Assembly (NCBI RefSeq): GCF_020497125.1
Contig: NC_059084.1
Span: 11,807,501-11,871,500 of the forward strand
DNA from: Mauremys mutica
Taxonomy: Eukaryota > Chordata > Testudines > Geoemydidae
DNA: 64,000 nucleotides
Reading direction: 5' to 3'
In this document: one piece after another, positions 35,401 through 49,550 of the stretch
How the letters are laid out: the number at the start of each line of letters is the position of its first letter
How positions within the stretch are numbered: position 1 is the first letter of the stretch
The notes under the pieces: generated by a model
Databases searched by the model: none
The model's input: the letters and a program-made list of their open reading frames with translations, nothing else
What the model was told of the DNA's origin: nothing
Program-made: the position numbers and the translations under genes

Positions 35401-38400
35401 TGTCTTCACTTTCAGTTTTCTTTGATTGTGATGATGGGAGTTTCAGTTCAACAGTCCGAGTAAGGTTTGCCAGAGCAGAGTTTCTGCTGGTGAGCCATAA
35501 GAGTTTGCCAGGTGGAGAAGCAGTCTCTGTAACAGTGACAAACTTCATGTTGCCCCCTGCCACCATGTCTCAGTCCTTAAAAGAAGGCAAAAGGAAGGGG
35601 AGGTTTGCAGGCAAAACCTTTTAGCAGCAGCAGAGGCAATATAGGGTGCAGGAGATTGGGGTGGGCAGACAGATAAAGTTGCCTAAGAAGCAAAGTTTCT
35701 ACTTTGCTGGTGAGGCAGTTTTTTTGTCTGATGTACTTAATAAGGTTGAGCCCTGATTTGATGGCTCTTACTAGCTATGCTAGACAGTGCCTCCCCGTGG
35801 CCAAACTTACAAGATTTGCAGGAAGTTTGGAGGTGCCTGTGGGTGGTTCCAAGATGCATTTTTTTGTGTGGATATGAACTGATGAATAAAATAATGATAA
35901 AGTACTTCTGTTTGTTATTCATTGAAGTATACTACTAGCTGCATGTCCTGATACAGGCACATGAATTCTCTAGAAATATTTGTTGGCTGCAACATGAATG
36001 GCTGTCGTAAAGAATCAGCTTGACCCAGACCTGAGATAATGGTTCCAGGAAGGCTGTCCAAATATTACACTATGTGCCATTTGGCAACTATGAATCTGCT
36101 TGAAAGCTGAAAATGTTCCACATTTCCTCAATTTATTTTCTAAAGAAATTCATTACTTCTATTATGTGAGTTTGCAGGTGTTATATAATCAGCATGGAGT
36201 ATAGTTCTCTTTGACTGCTTAAGAAACTAACATTCTGCTGCATTTGCATTCTTGAAGTTCAAGCAATAGATTAAGAGGCTTTAAACTATAATAGTTTTTT
36301 TTGTCTATACTTAGTATTTTCAAGCCTCTGAATATGTGGAGAATTTGATAATTAATCTGCCATTTCTAGGCTTTTGTGTAAGTATAGGAGGTTGTCTCAC
36401 TAGTTAATGAAACTGACATCAGAGGCATACTCCACAGGATATAAGCATCTAGATGAGCTAAATGTTAAAGATACTCTCAAGGGAGGGAGGATTATCCATT
36501 GGTGTGAGTTAGACTAGGAGTCGTGCCTCTTGGATTTTGTTCCCAACTGTACCACTAACTCAGTATATGGTTTTGGATGAATCACTTTAAACTCTTTTTA
36601 TAATAGGTATAATAATACCTTTCTGACAGGCTTAATTTTTGGAAAGCACTTTGAGGTACTCTTATGAAAGACACTGCAGAAGTGAAAAGTATTATTACTT
36701 AATCTAAGAGGTTTAGTTAGGAAATTGGCACTATTCTTTAAGTCAAATAATTGTTTTGTGGTTCATGTGTCCTAAATATGTCTATATTCTTATAGGGGAA
36801 AAGGTGATCTTCCATTGTGATCTGTGCGCATTCACCTCTCTTAGACTGTCAAGTCTTAATCGTCACATGAAAACCCATTCTGATGAAAAACCCCATATGT
36901 GTCATCTCTGCCTTAAAGCTTTCCGTACAGTTACTCTCCTGCGTAACCATGTGAATACACATACAGGTATACTTAGTATGTAAGAACGTGCTCCTTTTAC
37001 TTGGTGTCTGCCAGATTTAAGTGGCTTTGAAATGATCTTGTCTTCTGCCATCAGTCTGCATTCAAAACCCCACACTGATTTTATTGGGAGTTCCATATGT
37101 AGAGTGGTGACACGACATGGCTTTAGTGGTTTTTATATATATATAAAAAATATTCAACAGAACCATCCTCAAGGTGAAATGAATTAAAATATCGAATTCC
37201 TGTGCTCATGACCTAGTCTGTCTCTTTTAATGTCTGTGGGCCTTTTTCTTCCTAATATTTTAAAATATTAGGAATGTAATTAATAAACCTTGCATTTGAA
37301 ATACATTTATAGTTTTTAAAATATTTGAATCTTCAAAAAATTTCATATCAATTTTGATATTAAAACTATTTTCATTAATGTGTAAATGCTGATTTACTAC
37401 TGAGAAGTTACACAGATATGCCTTTTTAAAAAATTCTAAATAATATGTTCTTACAGGGACCAGACCGTATAAGTGCAGTGACTGTGAGATGGCATTTGTG
37501 ACCAGTGGTGAGCTTGCACGACACAGGCGATATAAGCACACTCTAGAAAAACCCTTTAAGTGCTCAATGTGTAAATATTCTAGTGTAGAAGTAAGTGCAG
37601 TACTACTGAATCTCTTTTTTGGGGGAGAGGATGTATGTTTTCAAATACAAAGGCCTGAAATGCTGTGAGTTCAGTAGGTTTTTACATAAATGCATAAAAT
37701 TACTTATGAGCACAAGTGCTTGAAGGATTGGGACCTAATGGTGCACCTTCTTATTGTCTTTATTGACCTTAGTTTTACAAAACTCATTAACCATAGCAGA
37801 TACACAGGTCAGTAAATGACGTATGTAGCTGCATAAGTTAAGCTACAGTATTGACACTGGATGACTTGTTTGGGTGGGTGAGATTCTCCTTAGTGCAGAG
37901 GGCTTGTTTATTGCTTTTTCCACCATTTTAACCCCATTACTTCCCTCCACGGAAGAGGGGTGGCCACACAGATAGCTGATATAGTCCCTGCATATTGCAA
38001 AGGAGGGGTCTGCACTGATCCCATAGACTGGCATGGAGATTGCCACAGGGGCATGTGTAAGCAGAGGGAGATACCGGATCTCCAGATTCAGTGGCCCATA
38101 AACTTGTGTAATGGCCACAAAGGGTTGAGTTTTCAGCCCGAGGATCTGGCCAAATACTGAGGGAGGGAGTTCCATTCCTCCACCTCCAGGTGCCTTCACA
38201 AAGCCCAATTAATAAAACTTTCAGAAGTAGAGAATGAATTTCATTATTTATGAAGAAGCCTTTCCAAAAAAAGATATTTATTCAGAATCATCACTTCCTT
38301 ATTTTGTCTGCTCACTCATTCTGAGTGAGCTCTTGTACTTTTTAAGTTAACATTTTCTGTTTTTAATCTAACCCTTTTTTGAAAACAAACCAACAAATAC

Positions 38401-41400
38401 ATTTTGTTCTAATATTTTTTCTAGTTATTATCTAACAGTAAAATGTCTGCTGCATGATGTATTTACAGTGACCCTGATCCTACAAACAGGCACTTGATTA
38501 ACTTTATGCACATGAGTAGGCTTGTTGTAATCATTTGTTACTGCTAATGTGTAAAACACTTGCTTAGTGTTTGTGGGATTGGCATCTATATTGTAATTTT
38601 GGGTCAAATAAAATAAAAACTAGAAAATGCCAGAGGTTCACATGGAATAGTAAGCATTCAATCATGCACCTACATTTGTGTCCACTACTATTGCAGTTAT
38701 ATTGTTAAATGACTATTTAGATGCTTAAGTACCTGACATGCTGTGCCCAATTTGCAGCTGTGTACAGACCTTGCCCGTTCTTCTTTTCAAAATATGGTCC
38801 CTTAATTATCCACATGCATTGTGCTAGTAGATTTTGAATAGTATTTAAATCTAAATTGAAATGATTTTTTAAAATATTAAATATACTCTGTACTTTTCTC
38901 TTTTTTTAAGTAAGGTTCCTATTAATCACTTTTTCCTATTGTAAACCTCCCACTGAAGTTTCTGGGAGTTTTGCTTGAGTGAGTGCTGAAGAAGCTCTTA
39001 GATAGTTATTGCTATGCAATTAGGATTTGATGCAGCACACACTTAAGCATATCCATAATTTTTACTTGAGTAGTGACCTTGAGCAGGGCTATTCATGGGT
39101 TAAATTAAGCATGTATATCTTTTCCAGATTGAAACCAATATGATGAGCAAATATGTTACTTAGTATTGGCCTTTCCATTTTTTCTCTATATTTTCAATTT
39201 TTCTTTGGCTAGTGTTTTCACAGCTGCCTAAGGGAAATAGGTGCCCTCATTAGGCTGCTTTGAAAATCCTAGCCTTTGTGCATTTGATGGAGGAGTACGC
39301 AGGGCCAGTTTCACTGTTTCCTCCTGCATAGTAAGTTTCCCTTTTGTTTGTGTGGGTCTTCAATGCTCCATGCAGGGGAGGAATGTTAAAAATACCTCTA
39401 AAAATTGTGGTTGCAAATCCACCAAAATTGAAAGAGTGTTTTAATGACTAGTGTAGAACTTGAAATTGCTACATTTGTAAAATGGGTTAGATTTTAAGTT
39501 GACAGTGTTCCTTTAATATGGGTGGTGTTGAATAAATTTTTGACTTTTACACTAGGCAAGCAAATTGAAGCGTCATATTCGTTCACACACAGGAGAACGT
39601 CCTTATAACTGTTACCTCTGTAGTTATGCTAGCAAAGATACCTATAAGCTGAAAAGACATATGGTAACTCATTCAGGTAAGATTTACTAATGTAATGGTT
39701 AATATATATATTTTACAGTTCTGGTAAATCTGTAGGACTACTTTTTTTTTTTTAAACTGGCCTCAATCCAGCCTCTGAAATTGCTGCTGCAGTTTTACAC
39801 AGACAGTTTTTTCACTTATGTTTTGTGTGTCAAAATAACATACATGGAAAAATGTTCATGTAAAATTGTTGGGTCTGTTTTTAAACTACTTTTGAAAATG
39901 TGGCCTATCAGATTGACAATTTTTTTTAATTGTGTTCATTTTGTTTAAACTGACATATAAAATAAAACGTTCAGCGTCTTCACTTGTGTGCTCTTGTTTT
40001 CTGTGATCCAATTTTCAGTTTTGTATCAGGCCTGGTTAATTTTACATGGCATGTGTCTGACTGTCAGGGAGGGTTTAAAAAAAAAAAAGCTGCCCCCAAA
40101 TTTGGGCATGACTGTGGCACATCTGTTTCCTAAAAATACAATCCCTTTATGTAAATTATTTTGGCAAATGAGTAACTGCAAATCCTGTAATTATAACTTG
40201 CAGTATTTTAATATTTATGGCAAAATAACAAAAGTAATTTGTTCCTGACGTGGTCTCCTATTTCCTTATGGAATCCCCGTGAAGACAAACAGATTACAAA
40301 GTTTGCTTGAGAACAGAATTTAGCCCAATTCAGTGTTAGCAATTATGTATTTTCCTACATTAAACGCAGCAGAAAAAAAAGAACAAACTAATATTTTAAG
40401 TTACATAAATGGCTTTGTACTGTCATTAGTTCTGCTCACAACTTCTGTAGGCTAAAATCCTGCATTGGGATCAGCTGTAAGCTAGTGTGGATCTCTGCAC
40501 ACATCATGCAGTTTTCCTACTGAAGTTAATGAGTTTCTGTTCGGGCACAGAGGTTCGTGCTGGTCGATCACAGTGCAGCATCAGGGCTATAGATGTCCAT
40601 GGAAGAGGTGTGTTTGTATCAAATATATATGTAGAGCTGCTGAGCATATGTTATCTAACTTCTCATGCTTTTTTCATAGGAGAAAAACCCTATGAATGTT
40701 ATGTTTGTCAGGCCAGATTCACACAAAGTGGTACCATGAAAATCCATATATTACAGAAGCATAGTGAAAATGTGCCCAGATACCAGTGTCCACATTGTAA
40801 TACATTTATTGCAAGAAAAAGTGATTTGGGTGAGTTTGGATTTAAGAAAAAAATGGAATGCAAATGCATAGGGAATTTTGGTATCTTTTCTTACTGATCA
40901 TAGGCTATAAAAATGTTCATTGACTTATGTTTATCATTAAAGTATTCTTAGAGAAAAAATATTCATGAATTTCTCGTGATGAGGGGATGTGGTGCCATCT
41001 TGTGGTTGCTATAGATTGGTACAGTTATAATGCTCCACTTCAAGAGTTAACATTTCCAAGATATTACTAAATACCTGTGGCATTAGGAAAATCCATTTTC
41101 CAGAGTGACAGCCGTAACAAAAATCTAGGCCATAGATTCTCTACTGCACAGAGTGGAAACTCAGTGTGACAGAAGGAGCAGATCTTGATGGGACTGTCAC
41201 AGTTTCCAGATTCTGTTCCAGCCCCAGCCCAAGCATGAAATAAAAGTGGGTGTCAGACCAGAAATCTGAGGAGCTAGAAATATATTGAATATTTTTAATA
41301 TACTGATATCCTTGAATATATAAGATCTGCTTGTACCTTTTTGTATTTGTCCTTGACTGTCTTTTTAACTTTACTTGTGAATTTTGGAGCATTTCACTAA

Positions 41401-44400
41401 TGAGACTTCAAAGAGTACAAGGAATCACATTCATAATCAATTCATAAAGTGTATATTAACTTTTAATCTTGCTTTCATATATGCTTAACAGGCGATATTT
41501 GTACTATATAACTTTTAAATTCCATTAAGCAGTTGTAGCAGATCTATTTTCAGGTTCTGTAAGTTTCATGTGACATGACAGATGATGGTGTACAATAAAT
41601 AGAAATGACCTTTAACTCTTTGGGTCTTTTCCCATCAAGCAGAAAGCAAACCACTATATTCTGATGTAGATACCTAAATTCTTTATACAACTCATGGATT
41701 TTTTTCTCACCTGCAAGTAATATCACTACAGTACTGGTATATATGCAAATTTATGCTTAAAATATCATAAATGAAAGCTGGATATATGCAGATTAAATTT
41801 TCAGTTATACAAACCACTATATTGGAAATACAAACCCACATGAGTTTCCAAGAGAATTATGATTATACTAACTATGTATCTGAAACAATACTTCATTTGC
41901 ATACCAATAAAATTATCAGTATCCATATAGTTCACTTGTAAATTGATGTGTTTAAGTAATATGAAGACCTCATAGAAACCAGATTTCCATTAACAAGCCA
42001 CTGTATTAGAAATGCAACCTATTTGTTATAATTGAGTCAATATAACTGACAGGTTCCAAACAAATTTATACACAAAGGCCAAGATTTTCAAACTAGGAGC
42101 CTAAAGTTAGGGTCTTAAATGGATACTTAAGTACCAACCTGATTTTCAAAAGTGCTGAATATCCAAAAGTTACAATTGGGGTCAATACTGCACATTTTTC
42201 AGCTTGTACAAAGGCTCATGCCTTCATCACAAGTGTGTGTGTATTTGATTAAATAAGTTATAGTGGGCTCCCAGTGCTTGAATGAGGTGGGTTGAGGCAT
42301 TAAGGGCCACATTTTTTAAGGTATTTAGGCAGATAAAGAGAGGCACCTAGGCACATTTGGAAAACCCACTAAAGGTCTAACTCAAATTGAAATCAATTAA
42401 ATATTTATTCATAAAGGTAGGAATACTGTAGGGTGCTTACTTATGGAATTTGTCTTTGTTCAAAGATTATCACCTAACAAGCACCTATTGATTGTCAACA
42501 AGCCCACGTATACTGCAAGTTCCATATTACAATACGGTAAATATCATTTTGGGCCAGATTGTCAAAAGTACTTAGGTGCCTAAAGATGCAGAATGATTTC
42601 AATGGGAGGTAGGTACCTAAACTGCTTAGGTGCTTTTGAAAATCCCACTAAGCGCCTAAACACCTTTTGAAAATCTGGTCCTTTGTGCTGCTCCCCATAG
42701 GTGATGCCAGTAGACTGTTTTTGGGCTCCTGTACAGAGGTAGTAAGGGCCGGGAAGGTTCCTTGTCAGCTTTCTTCTCTCCGCCCCTTCCCCCCCCGTAC
42801 ATCTATTCAGGACTATTCACAGACTAGCCTTTTGTCTGAAACTATGGACATCCAAATATCCATCTTCAGCTACCACAACTTTTCAGTGTAATGATCTTTA
42901 AAACTGTTTTAGGTGTCCACTTACGTAATTTGCATTCCTACCTGACCGTAGCGACGAAGTGCCGTTATTGTGAAGCTCTCTTCCATGAGCGCTATGCTCT
43001 TATTCAGCACAGGAAAACTCACAGAAATGAAAAGCGATTCAAATGTGATCAATGCAGTTATGCATGCAAGCAGGTATTTACATTAATTGGAGTGTGATTG
43101 CTTATTCAGTTGATATTTCTGTGGGGTAGGCTTGGCTTTGGGGTTATATTTGCTTTGATCATAGTTATTTGTTACCACAATCTAGCTAAAATTCTGTGTC
43201 TATATTTATTTGCAAGATAACCGGTTTATGAATGAATGATAAATTAGTAATGCAAAAAAGTCTTTAAACTATTTGCTTATGAAAAATCATGCAGACATGA
43301 TCTGTTCGAAAGTAGAAAATAAGAGCAGTTATTTTCACTGCCATTGTGATAACAAAACATGATATTTGCATCTTATTTGTAGTATTCAACATGTACAGAA
43401 TAAAGTTTTTCAGTCGGAACTGGCATTTATATAAAACAAATAACAATATGCTATAAAAGTAGCTTGGAAGCCCAGCAATACAAAATGTCAGGAAAGACTG
43501 GATTCCTGGAATAGGTTATTTTCATAAAAAGTAATTTGACATAGGATACTATAGTCCTTGCCTAATTGATTTACACAACTTACATTTTTAATAGATTAGA
43601 TGTACCCCATATCTTGCAGATATAGACAACTCTTTAGAAACTTCATTACACAGCTTTGTTCAGACCCTCAATCAGCTTTGCTCTATTTATCTGGCCTTGG
43701 CTGAAACAAACTTCTTAGTGGACCTTATGTTATCAGAATGTATTTCTACATATTTCTATCTAATACCTATTCTAGAAGAAATTTTCATACATCTGAAAAT
43801 GGAAGAATTAAATCATGCTATATGTTTCATACATTTTTTGCTATATCAGTAACATAGGGAAGCATATTTATCCCAATATATAACCTTATAGTCTTTGTTT
43901 CATTCCTGGATTATGTGATTAAAGAGTTACGGACACTCTAGACAAATCATTTTACACTATATTTCAATCCAAAGAAACTTTTTATTTTTGGATGCTCTGA
44001 TTAGAGAATTATGTGCAGTCCAGCCGTGATGAATTTTCATCTTCTTAAGTTGTATTTAGAAATCTGTCATGTTTAAAAACTGAAATATGTGGCCATGCTC
44101 TATGGAATATTTATTTGTTCGTAACAGTTTATTAACTCCATTACCCTTACATTAGCAATGTATGTACTATACATTTGCACATTTAAAATCTTCACAAGCC
44201 AAAGGAATAAACATGCTATAGTAGTATGAGTTTTTTTAAAAAGAACTCATAAAAAACACACAGGATTCTTTCATTGAGACTCCTGCTCTAAGTGCTTTTA
44301 GGACTGTCACTGGAAAATTTAGTGACTTGTTCTGCCTGTTGATTTTTAGAAAGATTCTCTCTCACTTAGGAAGAGACTTAAAATATAGAGAGAAGATAAC

Positions 44401-47400
44401 TAAATACGGATCAAAAGCATGGATTCTCAATCAGACAAGCATACTCTGTAGTAGAAAGGGATATTTAACTTTTAAGGCTGGGCTTTTAAGCCCACTGAAA
44501 CCATGTATAGCTTTATCTTGCCATTGCTCCCTTGAAGTGGGTAACAGTGTAAAATACTGAGGGCTCAGTAATATGGGTTTTCACATGTGTTCTTTATAAC
44601 TTCAGCATCTTATTAATTTTAAATAATTTCTGTTGAATTAAAACCACTTAGCCCTCTGAACTCACCAGTTACCACTTGTCCGAGGAAAGGAGGGCACAGG
44701 CATTCTCTTATCTAGTCAGCTGTCCGCTTGTCTGGGGAAAAGAGGGCAGGAGGCAAGCCAGATCTTGAAGAGGTTTTTGAAGCTGCAGTATGCAGGTGTG
44801 CTTTCTCTACAAGCAGCAATCTTTTCTACCCTGTCTGATACCGTTGCTATTAGTCATTCCTTCCCACTGTTAATTACATAGACTCTGATGTATTAGCATA
44901 GACTGTTCCCTACAGAGTTCCATTTCCTTCAGCGTGTCTCCAGGTGCATGCAAGGATCCATATCAGTGGATCTCACTGCATCATTGCGGCTGTGCAAACT
45001 CTGCAGGGGTGGAGTTTCCAATGGACAGTAGGAGACAAAGTCTTAAGAACCCACCAACTCCTGAAATAACATTTTAAAAAAAAATCAAAACAGTTAACTT
45101 ATTCTCTCATTTTTCTGAAAAGGTTTGTTTTGTTCCAACCATTCTTTAAATGATTGCACAGTAAAATAATTGACACTCTTGAATGTTCCGGTAAAGTGAA
45201 AAATTTAGGAAAATACAAACTAAATCTCAGTACTCAGCCCTTAACATTTTATTTCAGGGATCACTGTTCTCCAAGTGATGGTACACATTGAGTACAATCC
45301 TGGTCCCATTCAAGTCAGTGACTGTTTTGCCATTGACTTCAGTGGGAGCAGAATTTTACCCTACATGTTCTTCAGTACCTCTGCTCTGTGAGACAAATTA
45401 AGGAAACTGCAACAACCTTGGACTCTAGTTTTCTTGCTTGTCACAAAAAGTTAGTTATGTTTTAAACATTGTTTTCTTTGTTTCAGGAACGACACTTGAT
45501 TGTGCATAAGCGTACACATACTGGTGAGAAACCCTTCACTTGTGTATGTTGCAGCAAATGCTTCCGGCAGAAGCAGCTTCTAACTGTTCACTTCAGGAAA
45601 TACCATGATTCCAATTTTAAACCAACGGTTTATGAATGCCCTAAATGTGGCAAGGGCTATTCACGCTGGGTAAGGTACTTCCCTTTTAAGGAATCTCAAT
45701 GGGGAGATATCTTTAGTTAAGTACTACATACCTCATTTTTATAAAGAAGCAGACTACTGGCTGAACTGAATCTCCTGCTAGCTCCTTGATACAGAGACAC
45801 CAATAGGCTTTTCCCAGATTTTACATCAAAGGGTTAATACATTGACAATTTGCCACTTTATATAAAAGGCCAGGTGTTTGTTTCAAGAATTTTATTGGTA
45901 CAGTGCAAGTTCGGAATTAATAAGATTGAACGTGCAAATAGTCTGTTGATAGAAAATAAAAGGCAAATAAGAAACAAATGTAAATATCTGGAAAGTATCC
46001 TAGATAGGTACCAAAAGACAAATAGAAGAAACTGAGAAAATATGTAAAGTAGAAAATATAAGGAATAGTTCAGCAAAGTGAATGAGAGAATAATAATCCT
46101 ATTCTTCAAAACCATATGCTACCAGCAGAATTTGTATCAGCCAGCTTCCTGAGCACACAGGATACTGTGTTAGCAACAAGAAGTGTTACTGTTGTTTGGA
46201 CTTGTGATTATAGTAGCTTCAAAATCTGGTCCTATCTTCTTTGTAAATTAGTTTATAAAATATCAATTTTATTCACTTATGAATCAAACAAAGATGCTAG
46301 ATCTGATTTTAAGTCTGCCAGTCTTTATAATGTTCCTTTAAAGTGGAATTTAAAATTTTTTACTGGAACAATCTTCAGAAGTTTGATAAGTAGCAAGTCA
46401 TTGAGATTAATTGACTTTTTTTCTAGTTTTCTAAAATCTATATATTAGAAACTTGAAATGTTTGTCTCTTTGTATTTAAAATGCATAATTGCATTCATAT
46501 GTCTGTGCTTCATTGTCCTATCAGAATAATATGCATAAGCATTCTGAAAGCTGTGGATTGGTGAGGGCAAAATCTGTTACACGCCGCAAAGGAAGCAAGG
46601 GCAAAAAGAAAAGATGTGACAGACTAAAACATGATGTTAAGCAAGAAGGTAATCAGCTAATAAGTTAGAATTTAATCAAGTAAATTAGAATCAACCAGAT
46701 ATGGCTAAAGCTGTGAATCTCCTCCTGTGATTTAATTAATATTTCACAGTGAAGTTAATTTAAGTGCTAACATAGGATGAATGTTTGTTTCAGACACCTT
46801 TTTGTGTGTGTCAGAAAGCCCAGTCATCTGAGTGTGAGTCATTGCTCAATTATTTGTTCTGGAGCCACTGTTCCCCTGCTCATGCAAGTTTCCTCCCAGT
46901 CTCCCAGCCCTGCAATAGTCAAAAATGCAGCACTGTTCTTTAATCAAGGAAGATGAAGGCCACAGAGAGTTCTCTTGTGCGGATCAGCGTGGGTCAGCAG
47001 GCAATAGGGACCCAATTGAAAACTCCTGAGTACCACAAACCAAGCTCCTCCCATTTGTGATGCCAAACTAGAATGCTGCTTAGAGTAAACTGAGCATGTC
47101 TTCATAATATGATCAATTCCTCTTCTTTATCTTGTGTTTGGTCATCAGAGAAATAGTAAAAATGACTATTTTGAACAAAATTGGGCTTCCCAGTTAACAT
47201 GCCACTGAGATGAGTAAGACAGTTCACACCTCAAAGCTATTGTTTCAGGCTGTCTGCAGGCTTGGGAGGACACATTTGTTTTGTTGTTATTTCTGATTTT
47301 TAAAATGCAACTATAGGCTCCCATCCAGTACTTTGGGCGCTTAGCCCATAAATTAAAAATCACAAGATGAACAGAAGGATTATCCCTAGATATCTGTTTC

Positions 47401-49019
47401 TCTCACTCTCCTCAGCAGCCTTTACAAAAGGGGTGAGGGAGTCAAGGTGAGCTTTGCATCATGTCTGGAGAGCTATCTGGGCTATGGCAGATCAAGGGTG
47501 GGGAAGTGAGTTACCAAACTGAGACCCTCTCGAAGAGAACTCCTGCCAGCAGCTTAGGCACCTCTGCTGAAGTAGTGTTTCACGCTGCATTGGTTTACTA
47601 TTTGTTCACATTTTGAAGGTTATCTTTACAGTCATCAGGGCCATATAGTAATTTTTAAAAAAAATAAGCTTAGATTCTGGAGTACAAGATGGTAGCCAAT
47701 ATGAAAAGGTGCTGGCTCATTGATCCACTGCAAGCTTGTCCTATTTGACCCTTTCTAAGCATGAGTAGGCAACACAATGTATTTAATGTATTGGCAGGCA
47801 GTTTACACTGATTTTTTTTTCCTCCCCTGTATGGACAATGCCACTGGGATAACATTTCACATAATGATAATTGTGATGTTATAATTTTTCAAAGTCTGAT
47901 TAATACATCTCAAGATGGAACATCAGCAGGTGGTTTTACAATAGTGTTCCCTCCACTCCTTTCAGTGGTAAGGCTGCAATGGTTGTGACTGAAGATTTTA
48001 AAAGAAATGCCAGTGTAGACCCAGACCTAGGCTTTGCTTGTGGCTTTTGTATTTGCAATACTTACGTTGTGTAGACTTTTGCTGCTGCTGTTTGCTACAT
48101 ACAGACTATGAGAATTTTTGTGCATCTTCAGCTCTTGGGGTGAGAAATTCAGTTTGCTGGAATTTAAATAATCTCCCTACAAGCACTAGAGAGACAGAAT
48201 GCAACTACTTCCTGTTATCTGACTCTCTCAGATATTACATGCTAAAGCACTGGGTCCAAATTACTTTTTTCACTGGTTAGTATTTGGGGATAAACAAGGG
48301 CAGAAGAATAGTTTTCCACACACACTTGGAATATTGACTATAAAATATAGATATATAATTGGCTTATTAAAAGATCATAGTATCACAAGAACTTTTGACT
48401 CTTTTGCTCAGGTTTAAAAATGGATTTGTGGTGTCTTTCTGACTGATGAATAACATGCTCTGCTGCTGCTGTTGAAAATGAATTTAAATTTTTTTTTAAA
48501 GGAATTCCCTCTTCATCATTCTGCCATGGATGTGAGAAGTATGTAAGTCTCCAATTAATTAATGTTGAGGTCTCTGCTGATTAGTAAATCATTGGTGCTA
48601 CTCAGTAGCATTGATTATTGCACATTACAACTAAATTGATCCACCAAAGTTGAGAACAGAATCCTAATGGTAGCAAGGTGACATTTATAACAAAATGTAC
48701 TCATCCTCCAAAATTGGAGACTTTAAAATAAAAAATGTAGTGGGGCATTATAGACACTGAAAATGTTTTTCCCCCTACAGTGAAACTGCAGAATGGTAAA
48801 TTCATTTAGTATTTAATTCTTTCTCTAGTTGACAATTATGATGTTTAATTTTTCTGCAAAGCTGTTGACCTGGGATCATTCCAAGATGTTTCCTTTGTGA
48901 ACACTGAATGCTGTGCCAGTGAGATTGTCCCTGTCGTATATGGAATAGAAACAAGTACTCCGAGGGAGCAGAAAACAGAAATAACTTGTGAAATGATCCT
49001 CAACATGATGGACAAATAA
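32488..49019 (+). CDS. CTCFL: CTCF-like zinc finger protein (BORIS)
   Basis: Germline paralogue of the insulator protein CTCF; a nuclear DNA-binding protein active in testis in mammals. Coding exons: 32488-33045, 34369-34603, 36796-36966, 37457-37590, 39556-39676, 40680-40829, 42913-43073, 45487-45669, 46525-46648, 48862-49019. Introns are GT-AG and phases join; 664 residues, against 663 in human. The N-terminal 264 residues are acidic and Q-rich (EPFTKIK, LQTVHL, SIQ motifs) and mark CTCFL, not CTCF. Eleven fingers follow at about 270-581, from FHCDLC to a C2HC finger [13 protein letters not shown]...HSESC. A basic tail ([11 protein letters not shown]) may be a nuclear signal, and the end [11 protein letters not shown] is typical of BORIS. 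No stop or frameshift seen. The start is the ATG at 32488 or, with better context, 32491. Confidence 0.95.
36505..36700 (+). repeat. tRNA-derived SINE (Cry-type) in CTCFL intron
   Basis: Landmarks in order: 'agactaggagtcgtgcctct', 'gttcccaactgtaccacta', 'ggatgaatcactttaaact', 'taggtataataatacctttc', 'gaaagcactttgaggtactc', 'agtattatta'. It ends about 95 bases before the exon encoding fingers 1-2. Confidence 0.7.
42551..42681. mobile_element. Palindromic MITE in CTCFL intron
   Basis: Left end GGGCCAGATTGTCAAAAG; right end, reverse-complemented, GGACCAGATTTTCAAAAG. The interior repeats 'aggtgcctaa' and related units in both orientations. Related debris lies near 42300-42380 and 34040-34130, and an interrupted copy at 59228-59514. 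It ends about 230 bases before the finger 7-9 exon. Confidence 0.65.
48781..48795 (+). other. CTCFL: Candidate 15-nt CTCFL microexon
   Basis: A strong acceptor ('gtttttccccctacag') is followed 15 bases later by a donor (GAATG|GTAAAT). Its length and phase fit between the last two coding exons and would add five residues (V-K-L-Q-N in the used frame) without a stop. It is not needed to reach the human protein length, so it may be unused. Confidence 0.3.
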
Positions 49020-49516
49020 TACAAACACAAGTTCTGATTTCCATTGTTAACGTACAGAATGTCAGTTTGTATACTAGTGCAAAGTTTGTAAGCATGTTAA
49101 GGGAAGTAAGCTGTAGAAGGTATTGGTTTCTGTAAAAGTTGCTAAAAAGTTGTTAGCTAAAGTTACATGAAAGCCACATATATTCTAACATGTTCACATC
49201 AGCGTCAAAGAAAAACACATTTTAAAAACTAGGCCATGGAAAAAAAGTAGGTTGAATTTATTCAATTTACTTTTCATTTTTCTTCCAGATTTAGTTACAG
49301 AATAACATACAGTTTTTCAAGCAAATTTATTCCACAGTAGCTCTGTGCTCCTGTCAGATCCAGATCTGTGTGACTTTCAGCTTGTTTGCATTTACCTCAT
49401 GGTGAGCACATTGTGAAAGGCAACATTATTTTGATGCAAAGAACATAGCTAGGTCTGCTCTCGGAACACTAAAGATCTTAACAAATCTGTACAATTTTAG
49501 CCTAGTATAGTACTTT

Positions 49517-49550
49517 TTATATATATATAATATATATAATATATATATAA
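49517..49550. repeat. (TA)n microsatellite
   Basis: Interrupted 'tatata' units. Confidence 0.9.

Noticed and set aside
32488..49019. Identification as CTCF instead of CTCFL
   Set aside because: The fingers alone fit both, but the N-terminal motifs, the TCEM-L-MDK end and the PCK1 neighbour fit CTCFL.
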